Assembly (NCBI RefSeq): GCF_036711975.1
Contig: NC_091968.1
Coordinates: 24,661,001-24,725,000, forward strand
DNA: 64,000 nt
DNA from: Onthophagus taurus
Lineage: Eukaryota > Arthropoda > Insecta > Coleoptera > Scarabaeidae
Direction of reading: 5' to 3'
This document shows, piece after piece, positions 37,801 through 48,545 of the stretch. The notes under the pieces were generated by a model. That model worked only from the letters and a program-made list of their open reading frames with translations. It did no database searches and was not told where the DNA came from. A program made the translations under genes and the position numbers. Numbering within the stretch: position 1 is the stretch's first letter; every line of letters begins with the position of its first letter.

Positions 37801-40800
37801 AAGTAATGTATCAACTATGACACCATTGGGTGTTTAATTTTTGTTCTGTCATAAAGTGTATAATAATAACTACAAAGTACCATGAATTCAAAATAAATAT
37901 AAAAATAAGAGCAACAAACCAGTAATAACTTCTCCTGAAAAGTTAGGCTAGCAACAGTTAGGAGATGACGTCACAAAAAGTGACGTCACGTCAAAACTTT
38001 AAAGTGATTTTCCGTAGATTAAAAAAAAAATTGTCGATTTTTAAGCGACATGATTTTTGAATTATACCCAATTTGTTGAATTTAATTCTCACCTTGTAAC
38101 TTTCTTCTGTTGCCAATTGAAGTTTTTCAGCAATCCAATTTTCAATTTCATCAGCATCGCGAGAAAACTGCTGCAAAGTTTGGCTTTCACCAAGTTTTGA
38201 GCGCTTCTCAATTAAAGCCTCTTTAAGGTGTCTCCAACGATCTAAAACTTGCTTACGTTTATCATCGATTTGTTGAGACGCGTAATGCTCATTATTGATC
38301 AATTGATCCGCGAGAGTTTGCAAAGCTGCTATCTTTTCTTCCTAAAATAACAAAAAATGTATTAATATAAAATGTTATTAACAAAAAGATTAAAGAATTT
38401 ACATGCGCATTGATAGCTTTATCGAAATCTTCGTGTTTTTTGATCAGAGCTTCCACATTATCACCTTTCGAGTCGACTTCTTCCGCTGCTAAGAAAGCTT
38501 CGCGATCGGACATCCAATTTTCGGCTTGCTCGCAATCTCTGTAGTAAAGATTTAGGTCCAAGTTTTGGTCTAATTGGACGCGGCGTTCGATCCATGCTCT
38601 AAAATTAATAATTTAGGTAAAAAATTGACGTAAAAAATTTTTTGAGGTTAAAACCTTTCTAATTCTTCGCGCGCTTTATGGAGTTGCTCCAATTTCTCTT
38701 GAATTTCGGGACTCGCGTAATGATTAGAATTGAGTAATTGTTGCCCAAATTGTTCTAAAGCGTTAAAAGTTCCAGCTCTTGCATCAATTTCCGTTCGGTG
38801 TTCCTACAAAAAAAATTACGTCAAGTTTGAGGTTAAAATTTTTTTTTGGTTAGTTTGTATTTTGCGATGATGAACACCATGTTGTGCAAATTATAAATAA
38901 AATTCGGTGGAAGACTGCAAAATAAAAAGAAATTACAATAAATATTCATGATTATTGGAAAATAAAGGAATTTTTATTATTTTTAAATAAAAATTTTGAT
39001 TTGGGGATTTTTACTTTTTTAGGTTGGTTATGATTTTTAGTCAATAATTTAAAAAAATTATTTTTTAATGATAAATAAAATTTTAAACTAAATTATTTAT
39101 GAATTCCGATTAAATTAATACGATTTATAAAACAATATTAATTTGTTATTGATAAAAATTAATATTTTTGAATTTATGTTGGTATTAAAGTTGTCAATGT
39201 CAAAAAATTTTTTGCAATAATCATGAATAAAAATAAAAATTGTGAATAAAGCAAAAAAAAGGTAAGAAAATGTAAAAGTTTAGTCATTAATCACACAGTG
39301 ATGTAGCCCTGGTTTGTTATAATTAAAATTAAAGATTTTTTTTGTAATAAAAGCTTTCCGATCACTAAAGCTTTTCTTTAAAACGATTCATTACTTAATA
39401 CCTGAGGTACAGCACCAAATCGAGCATCGATTTCCGCTCTGTAATTCTAAAATATCCCAAAAAATTAAAATCCTAACCTTCAATAAACCAAAACACTACT
39501 TTAAAATAAATCAAATAAATTTTTTTATTACCTGGTGTCTTTCAATTAAAGCTTCAGCTCCGGTTACATCATTAGCTAGTTCTTCAGAACTAACAAGACC
39601 TAACATAGAATTAATCCAGGCTAATAAATCACGATGATCGTTCAAAAATCGTTGCAAATCATACGAATCTAATAACTTTTCTTTCCTACTATTCGCTTTA
39701 GCCGTCAATTGACTCCACAATTCATTAATTTCTTTTTGTTTTGTGTAAGTTTGTTCAGCGGATTCGGGATGAGTTTGCATCAATCTCGTCGCAGTTTCCT
39801 CTAATTGTTTGATTTTATCTTCTAAAGCGGCTAAATCGCGTTCGATTCCTTCGTGTTTTCTTTGTAAAGTTTGAACACTCCTCAAATCTTTACCTAAATC
39901 GTCGTTATTTAACGCTTCATCTTTCTCCTGAATCCAATCTTTAGTTTCATCAACATCACGATGAAAACGTTGTACTTCATGAGCCGATCCTAATTGGGTA
40001 GCCCGTTCGCTGGTTAATTGCTGCAAAGAAGCCCATTTTGTATTTAAATCTTCCATTTGAGTTTGGATTTTAAGAGCAGCTTCAGTTTGTCCCAACGAAA
40101 CGAGTTGCATCGCGATTTCGTTCATTTCGGCTAAACGAACTTCGTTGGCTTTCAAATCGGTTTGGAAATCGTCGAATTTCTTTTGGAGGACTTCAACTTG
40201 TTCGAGATCTTCGCCGACGTCTTCGACGTGGGCGTGCATTTCTTTGTCGCGTATCCAAGCTGTTAATTCGGAAGCTTCGCGGACTAAGACGTAAGCTTTT
40301 ACGGTTTCGCTTAATTTTTTTTGTCGTTCGCGTGCTGATTGTAATAATCGATCGTATTGGGAGTTAATTTGAGCTTGTCGGGCTGAAATTGAGTTGTTAT
40401 CGACTAAGTTTTGTTGGGATGCTGTTAATCCGGCTTCTAATTTTTTGACGTAAGCCGCTGGTACGAATCCTTGACGGTCGTTAACTTCGACTTTCCACCA
40501 ATCTTTATTATTTGAGTTTAGGAGTGTTAATAGGTCCCCTTTTTTCATTGAAACTTCTCGCGGGGATTTTTCTGTGTAATCGTATAACGCAACGACGGCT
40601 TCTTTTCCGGTTACATCGACGACGGGGGGTTCTTGTTGGCGGCATGATGCGGCTTGTTCTTTTAATCCTTCGATTGTGTTTCCAAAGGCTGTTAAATCGC
40701 TCATTAAAGCTTCGTGTTTTTTGAGTAAAGCCTCGGAGGAATCTTCGTCTTTTCCGTAATCGGTGCTACCGACGATGGGTTCTTTTTCTTTCATCCATGA

Positions 40801-43521
40801 TTCCGCTTCGTTTGCGTCTGCGTAATATTGATGCGCTTGGAGGGAGTCTTCTAAATCTTGTTTTCTTTGATTCGCTTTTTCTTTTAATGAGAACCAATGG
40901 TCGTGTAAGGCGTTAACGCGATTTCTAATGTCGTCGCTTGCGAAATGATCATCCTCCATCATTTGTTTCCCCGCTTCGATTACGGCGGAAATGCGATTAT
41001 CGTGGTTATTAATTTCGGCTAAAACCGCTTGATGTTTTTTGATTAAATTTTGAACTCCGATTAAATCTCTTCCTCTATTTGTGCTAGCCGCGATTGGTTC
41101 TTTCTCGCGGATCCACGCCTCTTCGTCTTCGACGTCTCTGTAAAGTTGTTGGACTTGGAGGGAGTCTAAAAGGCGTTGTTTTCGGACTGCCATTGGGTTT
41201 TGGAGGGCTGAGTAACGGTCGGTTAAAATTTTTTGTTTTTGTGCGATGTTTTCGGAGTCGAAATGACCGCGTTCGATGAATTGGTTAGCGGCCGCTTTGA
41301 TGGTTTCGATGCGGTCTTGGTGGGCCCCTACGTCGGCTTCTAAAAGGTTGTGTTTTTTTTGTAAGTTTTGAACTGAGGTTAAATCTTTTCCGTAATCCTC
41401 CGACATTAATTGACCTTCAATTTCTGATAGCCACAACTCAATATCTTCAATCGTTCTATTGTATTGTTGTTGTTGACTTGCTTCTTGTAGCTTAGAACTT
41501 TTTTTATCCGTCGCTTGGACTAAAGTTTCCCACAAACTAACAATTTCTTCCATCCTCGATTGGATTTGAGGCGATGCGTAATGCTCGCTTTCGATTAATT
41601 TCTTCCCAGTTTGGGTGATCTCCTCCATGCGGGTTTTATTCGCGTTTAACTCCTGCTCGAAATTTTGATGTTTTTGCACTTTCCCCCCTAAATTAGTCGG
41701 GTCTAAGTAACTCTCATCAGTTGCAAATTTAAGTTTCTCATTAATCCATCCTTTAGTTTCGTCGCAATCTCTTTCAAATTGCTGTAATTTATAAGCGTCC
41801 TCAAGCAAAGCTTTTCTTTGCGCCGATTTTTCCTTTAACGCAGAGCGACGTTCCAAAAGCATCGCGCGTCTTTGCGCCACATCATCAGCTGCGTAATGTT
41901 GACCATCGATTAATTTCGTCGCGAATTCATCGAGGGCTTTAATCTTTTCCTCTTGAGCCGCCAACGATTTCTCGAAATCCTCATGCTTTTTGATTAAAGC
42001 TTCAACCGAATCTAAAGAATCCCCTAAATCTTCATTAGCCAAAAACGCTTCTTGTTTAGCCATCCAAGTATCTGCCAACTCAGTGTCCCTATAAAACAAT
42101 TGCAAATCCATGCATTGTTCATACAAAACCCTCCTTTCCTCCCACAAAGTCGATAACGAATTTTTATCCGATTCTAAAGTCGATAATTTCTCTTTAACCT
42201 CGTCTGTGGCGTAATGGCCACCTTCTAAAAGTTGTTGCCCCGCGGAAATCGTCGCTGCAAAACTGTCTTGTCTCGCGTCAATTTCGCCGCGATGCTCTTG
42301 ATGCCTCTCGCATAAAGCTTCAGCCCCCGTTACATCTTTGGCTAATTCATCAGCCGAAATTGTAGCTTTAATATCATTAATCCATGAAACTAAATCGCGG
42401 AAATCGGCTAAAAATCGATGCAACGAATAACTCTCATCCAATTTTTCCCTCCTCTCTTTAGCCTTCGCCGTTAATCGCTCCCAATAAGCTTCAATTTCGG
42501 CACGTTTAGCCTGAATTTGCCCAGCATGATCCGCATGGATCCCACACAACCGATCAGCTTCCTTCCCAAGAGTCAAAACTTTATCCTCCAAAGCAACTAA
42601 ATCCCTCTCAACACCTTCGTGTTTGCGCTGAAGAGTTTGTACGCTCGCTAAATCTCTTCCATAATCATCAGAGCTTAAAACAACGTCTTTTTCGGCGATC
42701 CAAGCTACCGTTTCATCAGCGTCTCTATTAAAGCGTTGAATTTCATGGGCTCCAAAAAGTTTTTCTTGGCGCATTAATGAAAGTTGTTTCAATCGGGCCC
42801 AAGCGTTATTAAGCTCCTCTTTTCTTGTTAAAATTGTTTCGCGATCTGGGTGGCCCTCCATAACCAATTTATCAGCTAATTCATTAACCTCGTTGACGCG
42901 ATATTCTTGCGAGGCCATGTCTTTTTGAAATTCGTCGAATTTTCTTTGTAGAACCTCGACGTGTTCTAAATCATGCCCAAATTCTTCCGTTTGCAAAAAC
43001 GTTCCTTTATCTGTGATCCAAAACATAACCTCGTCACATTGTCGTAAAAATTGGACCAAAACCAAAGCTTGTTGGAGTTTCATTCCTTTCTCAGCTAACT
43101 TTGAAAGAAGTTGTTCCCAAAGTCTATGTAATTCCTCCAAGCGTTTGCGAATCGTTTCTGATTCATAATGATTTTGGTTAATCATTTCACGTCCGGTGTT
43201 GTCTAAAACGACGATTGCATTGCTATGAGCTGAAACTTCCGCTTCGAAAGCTTGATGCTTTTGGATTTTTGCTTGCAAATTAGTCGGGTCTTTGTAACTT
43301 TCGTCGGAAGCGGCCTTTAATTTCTCTAAAATCCATGATTCTAATTCATCTGCGTCTCGTTTGAAGTATTGGAAACGTCGGGAGTCCTCTAATTTTTCTC
43401 TTTTAGCTCTCGCGTCAGCTTTAAAGTTATCGTAGCGATTTAAAACTTGTTGTCTCCGCTCTTGGATGTCTTCGGCTGTCTCCAAGATTTTTATCTCCTT
43501 TGGAGGAGGAATTTGATCCAT
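28825..43521 (-). CDS. alpha-Spec: Alpha-spectrin
   Basis: Minus-strand exons: 39532-43521, 38655-38803, 38403-38598, 38093-38341, 33233-35166, 29004-29604 and 28825-28953, all phase-consistent, giving 2415 aa, the length known for insect alpha-spectrin. It forms the alpha/beta tetramer of the sub-membrane skeleton. The N terminus ([20 protein letters not shown]) is the partial tetramerisation repeat. About twenty triple-helix spectrin repeats follow, with an SH3 domain (~970-1028, [20 protein letters not shown]) between them. The C-terminal ~150 residues are calmodulin-like EF hands ([26 protein letters not shown]) ending RTLFQN. No defect was seen. Introns at 29605-33232 and 35167-38092 are swollen by inverted-repeat elements. 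A 5' UTR exon (~44928-44975) probably splices to 43553. A 45-nt extra exon may be included between 38803 and 39532. Confidence 0.98.
30484..31243. mobile_element. Inner foldback element (copy A)
   Basis: Long inverted arms start TTCGGTTTTGGATTTTTAAA and run through TTTTAAATGGAAACAATCAC, CTGATTACAAAAATATAGGG and AAATTTACAGTTTCCTGTAA. The opposite arm is at about 31020-31243. The centre (30660-31010) has no coding potential and includes TAGATGGCGCTC at 30816. Copies B (51601-52204) and C (37341-37740) share the arms. Confidence 0.82.
31430..32195. repeat. 360-bp dimeric repeat (inverted orientation)
   Basis: Reverse complement of the array at 18835-20010: AATGAACCAACCCGTTTTG appears as CAAAACGGGTTGGTTCATT, and the marks at about 31481 and 31841 are ~360 bp apart. 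Just over two units are present, with the same 180-bp half structure. It sits inside the large foldback element. Confidence 0.88.
36636..37095. repeat. 267-bp tandem pair
   Basis: TTTTAGGTTGGTATTAAAAA recurs 267 bp apart (36636 and 36903). Each copy is followed by TACGTCATTTCGAAAATTTA-like sequence and ATTTTAACTTGGATCT. Non-coding; two copies only. Confidence 0.75.
37104..37343 (+). pseudogene. Transposon-derived Cys-rich coding scrap
   Basis: A 79-codon open stretch ends [31 protein letters not shown]. The motif K-x-D-x-C-x-x-C with TGN(L/V)SE and a following HK is common in multi-copy insect transposon-like proteins. It lies inside a TIR-bounded element and has no partner exons, so it is read as a fragment. 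The family name is uncertain. Confidence 0.4.
37341..37740. mobile_element. Foldback element (copy C, truncated)
   Basis: Shares TTTCTGATTATAAAAATATA, GAAATTTACAGTTTCCTGTA and the opposite arm TTTACAGGAAACTGTAAATT with copies A and B, but lacks the outermost ~100 bp of both arms. The centre resembles copy B (GAAGATAACTTCTGGTATTT). Confidence 0.8.
39402..39446 (-). other. Candidate 45-nt alternative exon of alpha-spectrin
   Basis: On the minus strand, ATTTTAG precedes and GTATTAAGT follows an open 45-nt stretch encoding [15 protein letters not shown], in phase 0 with both neighbouring exons. It resembles the start of the next exon ([13 protein letters not shown]), as if that exon start had been duplicated. 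Inclusion would add 15 aa at a repeat junction; skipping gives the canonical 2415-aa protein. Both splice sites are plausible, but transcript support is not available here. Confidence 0.6.
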
Positions 43522-43625
43522 TTTGATGATCTTTTTTCAACCCAATCTCATTCCTAAATATAGAAATTACATAATTATTTAATATTATCAGATAAGATAA
43601 AAAAAATAAATAGGTTTTTGAAATG

Positions 43626-44141
43626 TCACCCACTTAATACATAGCGACATCTATGGGAATTAATGTATTACCTAATTTATTACACGAATTTTTATTTTAT
43701 CACTAAACATTAATTTAAAATAATGTAATAAATATTATTTTTTAATAAATATTTAATACTCCATAAAGTTTATTTTATTTAATTGTAATTAAGAATCTAT
43801 AAACAAAGTTATTAGTTAAAGCAAGGTAATGTAGGGATCTGTATTTTACCGACACCCCATTTTATTTACTTTAAGTAATAACAATTAATTAATTATTAAT
43901 AAAAATTAATCTGAACACAACATTTAAATCAAAATAAACAATAAGTAATTATTTAATAAAAAACAAAATTAATTTCTCAAAAAAAAATATTTTAAAATTT
44001 AAGGTTATGTAAACATGTTACAAATGATTTCGTACAAGTTTAGTTAATTATTTAAATTTTTTCGCCCAAAACTCAAATATACATAAAAAAATACTAATAT
44101 TACACGTAAAATTTAATGATTCTAGTTAAACATAAAAAAAG
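43626..44141. repeat. Upstream-region duplication, copy A (alpha-spectrin 5' intron)
   Basis: Closely similar and collinear with 44978-45484: TCACCCACTTAA, ATAGCGACATCTAT, GTAATGTAGGGATCTGTATT then TTACCGACACC, and ACTCAAATATACATAAAAAA. A partial third piece (GTAATGTAGGGATCTGTATT) is at 44161-44290. This copy lies inside the presumed first intron of alpha-spectrin. Confidence 0.9.
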
Positions 44142-44395
44142 ATAATCACAGCAAGAGATGTAATGTAGGGATCTGTATTTTACTGACACCTACTTAGTGA
44201 AAATGTATTTCATTTTATTTAAATAATAACAATTAATTAATTATTAATAATTATCAGATAAAATAAAAAAAATAGATAGGTTGGTGAAATCTAACTTAAT
44301 TTAGATTCTAACTACAAAATACTTTCTCATTTAAAAAGAAAGCTTTAAACGTGAGATTAATTTATAAATAGAAATGATTTTAAATTTAATTCAAA

Positions 44396-44659
44396 TTAAT
44401 TAAAGTACTTAATAAAAAGATGACATAATCCAACTTTGAGTGCCTTGAACCGCTCACAGTAAGCCAAACAAGTAACGGTATTGATTATTAGGTCAAATTG
44501 TAACTCATAGTCGTCTGCATTGCTGTAGAATTTCGAATGGTTGGGCCAAAAATAACTTAATCCCCCTTTTTTAACACATAAATAAAAATAGGGATCGATA
44601 ATAAACCCGAAAATGACAAAAAAAAGTAACCTAAATGTACAAATAGATAATAATTTCAC
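44396..44659 (-). other. Doubtful 87-codon open frame
   Basis: An isolated minus-strand frame with a hydrophobic start (LLFFVIFGFII) and several Cys, inside the alpha-spectrin 5' intron. No family is recognised and no splice partner or promoter is visible. It may be chance. Confidence 0.12.
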
Positions 44660-44927
44660 ACAATTTCTTTAAATACTTTAATTTTTCGCTGTATTTGTAA
44701 AGTTTCAATAATAAGGTGTGTAATGAGGAAGAGAAATGAATTAAGTAACATAAACACATAAACCGGATGATGGGTGTGGTTAACGCCGGAAAATTTTCTT
44801 TTTAAAAGCGGTTAGTTAGCAAATTCTTTAATATTGTTGTATGTAAACTTACAATGTTTAGAATAAAGCTTCCCCTTCAAGAATAAAACCAACACTTCTC
44901 TTTATTTTTGAATAAGTTTGAACTTAC

Positions 44928-44975
44928 ACACAGCACAGCAAAATGGCTAATGGCAAACGTCACTGATTGTCAAAC
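44928..44975 (-). other. Probable alpha-spectrin 5' UTR exon
   Basis: On the minus strand, GCTGTGTGTAAGTTC gives a strong donor at 44927/44928, and a matching acceptor (TATTTAG, then GAATGAG) sits at 43553/43554 just upstream of the start codon at 43521. The transcription start is not defined. Confidence 0.5.
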
Positions 44976-44977
44976 TT

Positions 44978-45484
44978 CACCCACTTAAACCACATAGCGA
45001 CATCTATACAAATTTATTTATTATTTAATTTATTTATTTTATCACTAAATATTAATATTACTTTTTAAAATAATTTTTAATACTCTATAAAGTTTATTTT
45101 ATTTAATTATAGTTAAGAATCTATAAGCAAGGTTATTAGTTATTAGTTAAAGCAAGGTAATGTAGGGATCTGTATTTTACCGACACCTCATGAGATATAT
45201 TTAATTTTATTTATTTTAAATAATAACAATTAATTAATTACTAATAATTAATCTTAATGCAACATTTAAATCAAAATAAACAATAAATAATTATTTAATA
45301 AAAAAAAAATTAATTTCTCTCAAAAAAAAATTAAAAAAGTTTTAGGTTATGTAAACATGTTAGAAACGATTTCATACAAGTTTTTAGTTAATTATTTAAA
45401 TTTTTCCAACCAAAACTCAAATATACATAAAAAATAGTAATATTAAACGTAAAATTCAGTGATTCTAGTTAAACGTAAAAGAAA
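44978..45484. promoter_or_regulatory. Shared alpha-spectrin/Torsin upstream region (duplication copy B)
   Basis: About 507 bp separate the presumed alpha-spectrin first exon (minus) from the Torsin start codon (plus), so the two genes are head-to-head. The whole interval is a near copy of 43626-44141 and includes ATAGCGACATCTAT at 44994. It should hold the Torsin promoter, although no TATA box is evident. Confidence 0.55.
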
Positions 45485-46664
45485 ATGATTTTTAATACTT
45501 TATATTTTTTAATAGTTATTATTTTACAAATCTTAAATAATATTGAATGTTTTAACTTTGGTTACGTTGGAGAAGCAGCTCATTACGCAAAATGTTTAAT
45601 AACGGAATGTTGCGGCGATAAATACATCATTGGTGATTTAAGAAGTAAAATTAAAATTAATTTTTAGGTTATGTCATTAATGAAATTTTTATTTTAATAG
45701 GGCTCCGTTCAACGCTGGATAAGCAACTTTTCGGTCAAAACTTAGCGAAGGAAGTTGTTTTAAACGCGATAAGAGCCCATTGGGAGAACGATTTTAGTCA
45801 AAAAGCTTTAACGTTGAGTTTTCATGGACCTCCGGGAACAGGGAAAAATTACGTATCGAGAATGATTGTTGATAGTTTGTATAAAGAAGGATCGAAAAGT
45901 CAATATGTACATCATTTTCAAGGTAGAATTCAATTTCCTAAAGAAGATCAAGCTGATATTTATAAAGTACGAAGTTCAAAAAAAAAAGTTAGGTTATGTT
46001 AATGTCAAAAATTATGATTTTAGGAAAATATTTATTTGTGGATAAAAGGGAATATAACGAAATGCGAAAAGCAATTATTTATATTTGATGAAGTTGATAA
46101 GATGCCATCGGCTGTTTTAAATGGAATTAAGCCAATAATTGATTATCATGACACCGTGGAAAAAGTGGATTATCGAAAAAGTATCTTTATTTTCCTCTCA
46201 AATACAGGAAGCTCATTAATAAACGATCATTATATAAGTTTATGGAAGTCTGGAAAGAAACGAAGGGATATAAAGTTAAAAGATTTTGAGAAATTAATTG
46301 CAGCTGGTGCTTTTAATGAAAAAGGAGGATTTCATCATTCCGATACGATTAAAAGCAACTTAATTGATCATTACATTCCATTTCTTCCCCTCGAATATGA
46401 TCATGTTCGATCGTGCATTTACACAGAGTTTTCTTTAAGGGGTGTATCTCATTTTCAAGAAAGAGATATCTTGTAAGAACAAAAATTATTGTTTTTTTCT
46501 ATTTTATTTAAGATTATTTTATTTTTAGGGAAGTTTTAGAAGGTGTTGAATGGGGTCCAAGCCCAGAAAATTTATTTTCAAAAACCGGCTGTAAAAGACT
46601 CAGCCAAAAAGTAGCAATGATTACACAAAAAAATTATGCACCACCTTTAAACGACGAATTGTAA
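45485..46664 (+). CDS. Torsin: Torsin (ER-lumenal AAA+ ATPase)
   Basis: Four exons, 45485-45644, 45701-45966, 46024-46472 and 46529-46664, give 336 aa. Torsins are AAA+ ATPases in the ER lumen and nuclear envelope, activated by LAP1/LULL1-type partners. The signal sequence is residues 1-22 (LYFLIVIILQILNNIECFNF region). The family signature LRSTLDKQLFGQNLA precedes Walker A GPPGTGKN, where the torsin-specific Asn after GK is kept. Walker B is LFIFDEVDKMP. The C-terminal redox sensor GCK is in KTGCKRLSQKV. Length and order are normal for the family. The first exon sits directly at the end of the duplicated upstream block. Confidence 0.95.
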
Positions 46665-47335
46665 TTATTTTTTAGATAAATTCATTTATTCATCTCATTT
46701 TGTGATAAGATGTAAAAGTAATTTCAATTAACATTTATACTTATTGTTATTAATTCTTTTTGGATGTAAAAACAAAGCTTAATTAAATAAATTTTAAAAA
46801 ATATTCATGAAATTATTACAAATTTATTTTTACAAAATCAGAGAGTATAAGTAGCCTATGGGACACCTGTATATAAACCTTGGATTTAAGATCCAACCCC
46901 CCCATGTTGTTTTAAAATCAAAAAATTATCTGAAAAGTGCTTTTAAAATTAAAAATATGTGAAAATTGAAATTGGCAATATTTGTTATTTATTACTTTGT
47001 TATTATTTTTAATTAATTTTTATATTTAAAAGTTATTTTTAACATATTCTACGAAATGCATAATCTATTAAAAGCTTTCTATTTTTTGATGACTTATAAT
47101 AAATATAATAATAAAGAATGTTTTAATGAAATTTTATTTTGATTATAATTTAAAGATTAATATAAACAATTTTAAAATAAAAATAATTCGTTTTAGCTCT
47201 AAAATGATTTATTAATCACAAAAAGTGTAATTCTATTAAACATCAATTCTAACAAACGTCAAAAGGAAGTAAGCAAACCTCCTTTTTGCTGTCGACATTT
47301 GTAACGTGTTGATCTCCGTTTAAAAACGTTAAAAA
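46665..47335. other. Torsin 3' end and RpS13 upstream region
   Basis: AT-rich; an AATAAA-type signal for Torsin lies near 46786. Toward the RpS13 start, CCTCCTTTTTGCTG (47278-47291) resembles the pyrimidine-rich start region (TOP) of ribosomal protein genes. Nothing else was seen. Confidence 0.5.
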
Positions 47336-47932
47336 ATGGGTCGTATGCACGCACCTGGGTAAGTTTTTTTTAATTAAATCGTAAATTCCATAAAAATCTA
47401 GCTATAAATCATAATTATACACCCTAATAGGAATTTTATGAAATAACTTTTTTAGGTTATGTCGCCGCGTGTTTTAATATCTTTTTTTGTGATTTTTAGG
47501 AAGGGTATAGCCCAATCGGCTCTACCTTACCGTCGTACAGTACCCACATGGCTTAAACTCACCCCAGAGGAAGTTAAAGAGCACATTTTCAAGTTGGGTA
47601 AAAAAGGTTTGACTCCATCTCAAATCGGTGTTATCCTCAGGGATTCTCATGGTGTAGCCCAAGTTAGATTTGTTACGGGGAATAAGATTCTCCGTATCAT
47701 GAAGGCGATGGGTTTAGCACCTGATTTACCAGAAGATTTATATTATTTGATTAAAAAAGCTGTTGCTATTCGTAAACATTTGGAACGTAACAGGAAGGAT
47801 AAGGATAGCAAGTTCCGATTGATTTTGGTCGAGTCTCGTATTCATCGACTTGCCAGGTATTACAAAACTAAAAGCGTTTTGGCCCCTAATTGGAAATACG
47901 AATCAAGCACAGCATCGGCTTTGGTCGCTTAA
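47336..47932 (+). CDS. RpS13: Ribosomal protein S13 (uS15)
   Basis: Two exons, 47336-47358 and 47500-47932, give 151 aa, the exact eukaryotic length. A core 40S subunit protein. It starts [20 protein letters not shown] and continues [20 protein letters not shown], with [18 protein letters not shown] in the middle and ending [12 protein letters not shown]. The first exon holds only seven codons plus two bases, typical for ribosomal protein genes. The 141-bp intron was inspected for box C/D snoRNA features, which some animals have here, and none was clear. AATAAA at about 47966 gives a very short 3' UTR. Confidence 0.98.
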
Positions 47933-47962
47933 GATGTAATTTTTTTTTTTTAAGAATTGATG

Positions 47963-48545
47963 GAAAAATAAAAAGGGTTCAAAAAAAAGAGTATAATAGT
48001 TTTATTTAGTTAATTTAATTACAATTAATCATAACTTTTTTGCAAGGTACCAACTTCACAACAGTTTGTTAAAATTAAATGTCAATTTTATGAAATATGT
48101 TTTTTTTATGGAAATTAATTAATTTATGCTTAAAACATAGGAAAAAAGGAATTAGGTTACGTTTTTTTTTCTCAAACCTTTAGAAAGTCCTAAAAAAATT
48201 AAATTAAATTGACGTTTTTTGAAATTTTGTTGTTTCAAATAATTATTAGTCTGTCAAGTTGATTACCCGTGAATAATGATCATTCACCGCTATTGATTCA
48301 CTCTGTGAAAAATGACTACCTTTTAAAACGCTTTTTATTAAATAAATTTTTGAATAAAGTTTAAACGTCAATATGATACAAATTCAATGTTACCAACACT
48401 AACTAACTTCAGAACAATTTGTCAAAATTAAATGTCAATTTTATGAAACGTCATGAAATAAACTGAAAATAAAAGGGTTCAAAAAAAAAGAGTATAATAG
48501 TTTTATTTAGTTAATATAATTACAATTAATCATAATTTTTTTGTA
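47963..48545. repeat. RpS13/FNBP4 3' junction duplicated around an inserted repeat
   Basis: AAGGGTTC..AGAGTATAATAGTTTTATTT..ACAATTAATCATAA occurs at 47963-48045 and again at 48465-48545 in direct orientation; the second copy contains the FNBP4 stop codon. Between them (~48046-48464) are two partial copies of the arm sequence of the large foldback element (CAATTTGTCAAAATTAAATG, GATTACCCGTGAATAATGAT). Confidence 0.85.

Larger units (their letters stand above)
35203..38062. mobile_element. TIR-bounded element (copy 2) in alpha-spectrin intron
   Basis: The left end at 35203 (ATTTAAGAATCATCATGGGG then CTTAAAAATCGACG) and the right end 38035-38062 (CGATTTTTAAGCGACATGAT then TTTTGAAT) are inverted repeats matching those of the element at 24616-26931. 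The inside has two reversed copies of the CTTTCAGGTGTTAA repeat family (35340-36420), a 267-bp tandem pair (36636-37090), a transposon-like coding scrap (37104-37343) and foldback copy C. It ends 30 bases before the alpha-spectrin exon at 38093-38341. Confidence 0.7.

Noticed and set aside
34833-41279. Plus-strand frames opposite alpha-spectrin
   Set aside because: They are antisense shadows of long conserved exons, with no independent family match.
44396-44659. 87-codon frame as a secreted protein gene
   Set aside because: No splice partners, promoter or family; inside a 5' UTR intron made partly of duplicated DNA.
47359-47499. Possible snoRNA in the RpS13 intron
   Set aside because: The homologous gene hosts snoRNAs in some animals, but no convincing C and D boxes with terminal pairing were found.
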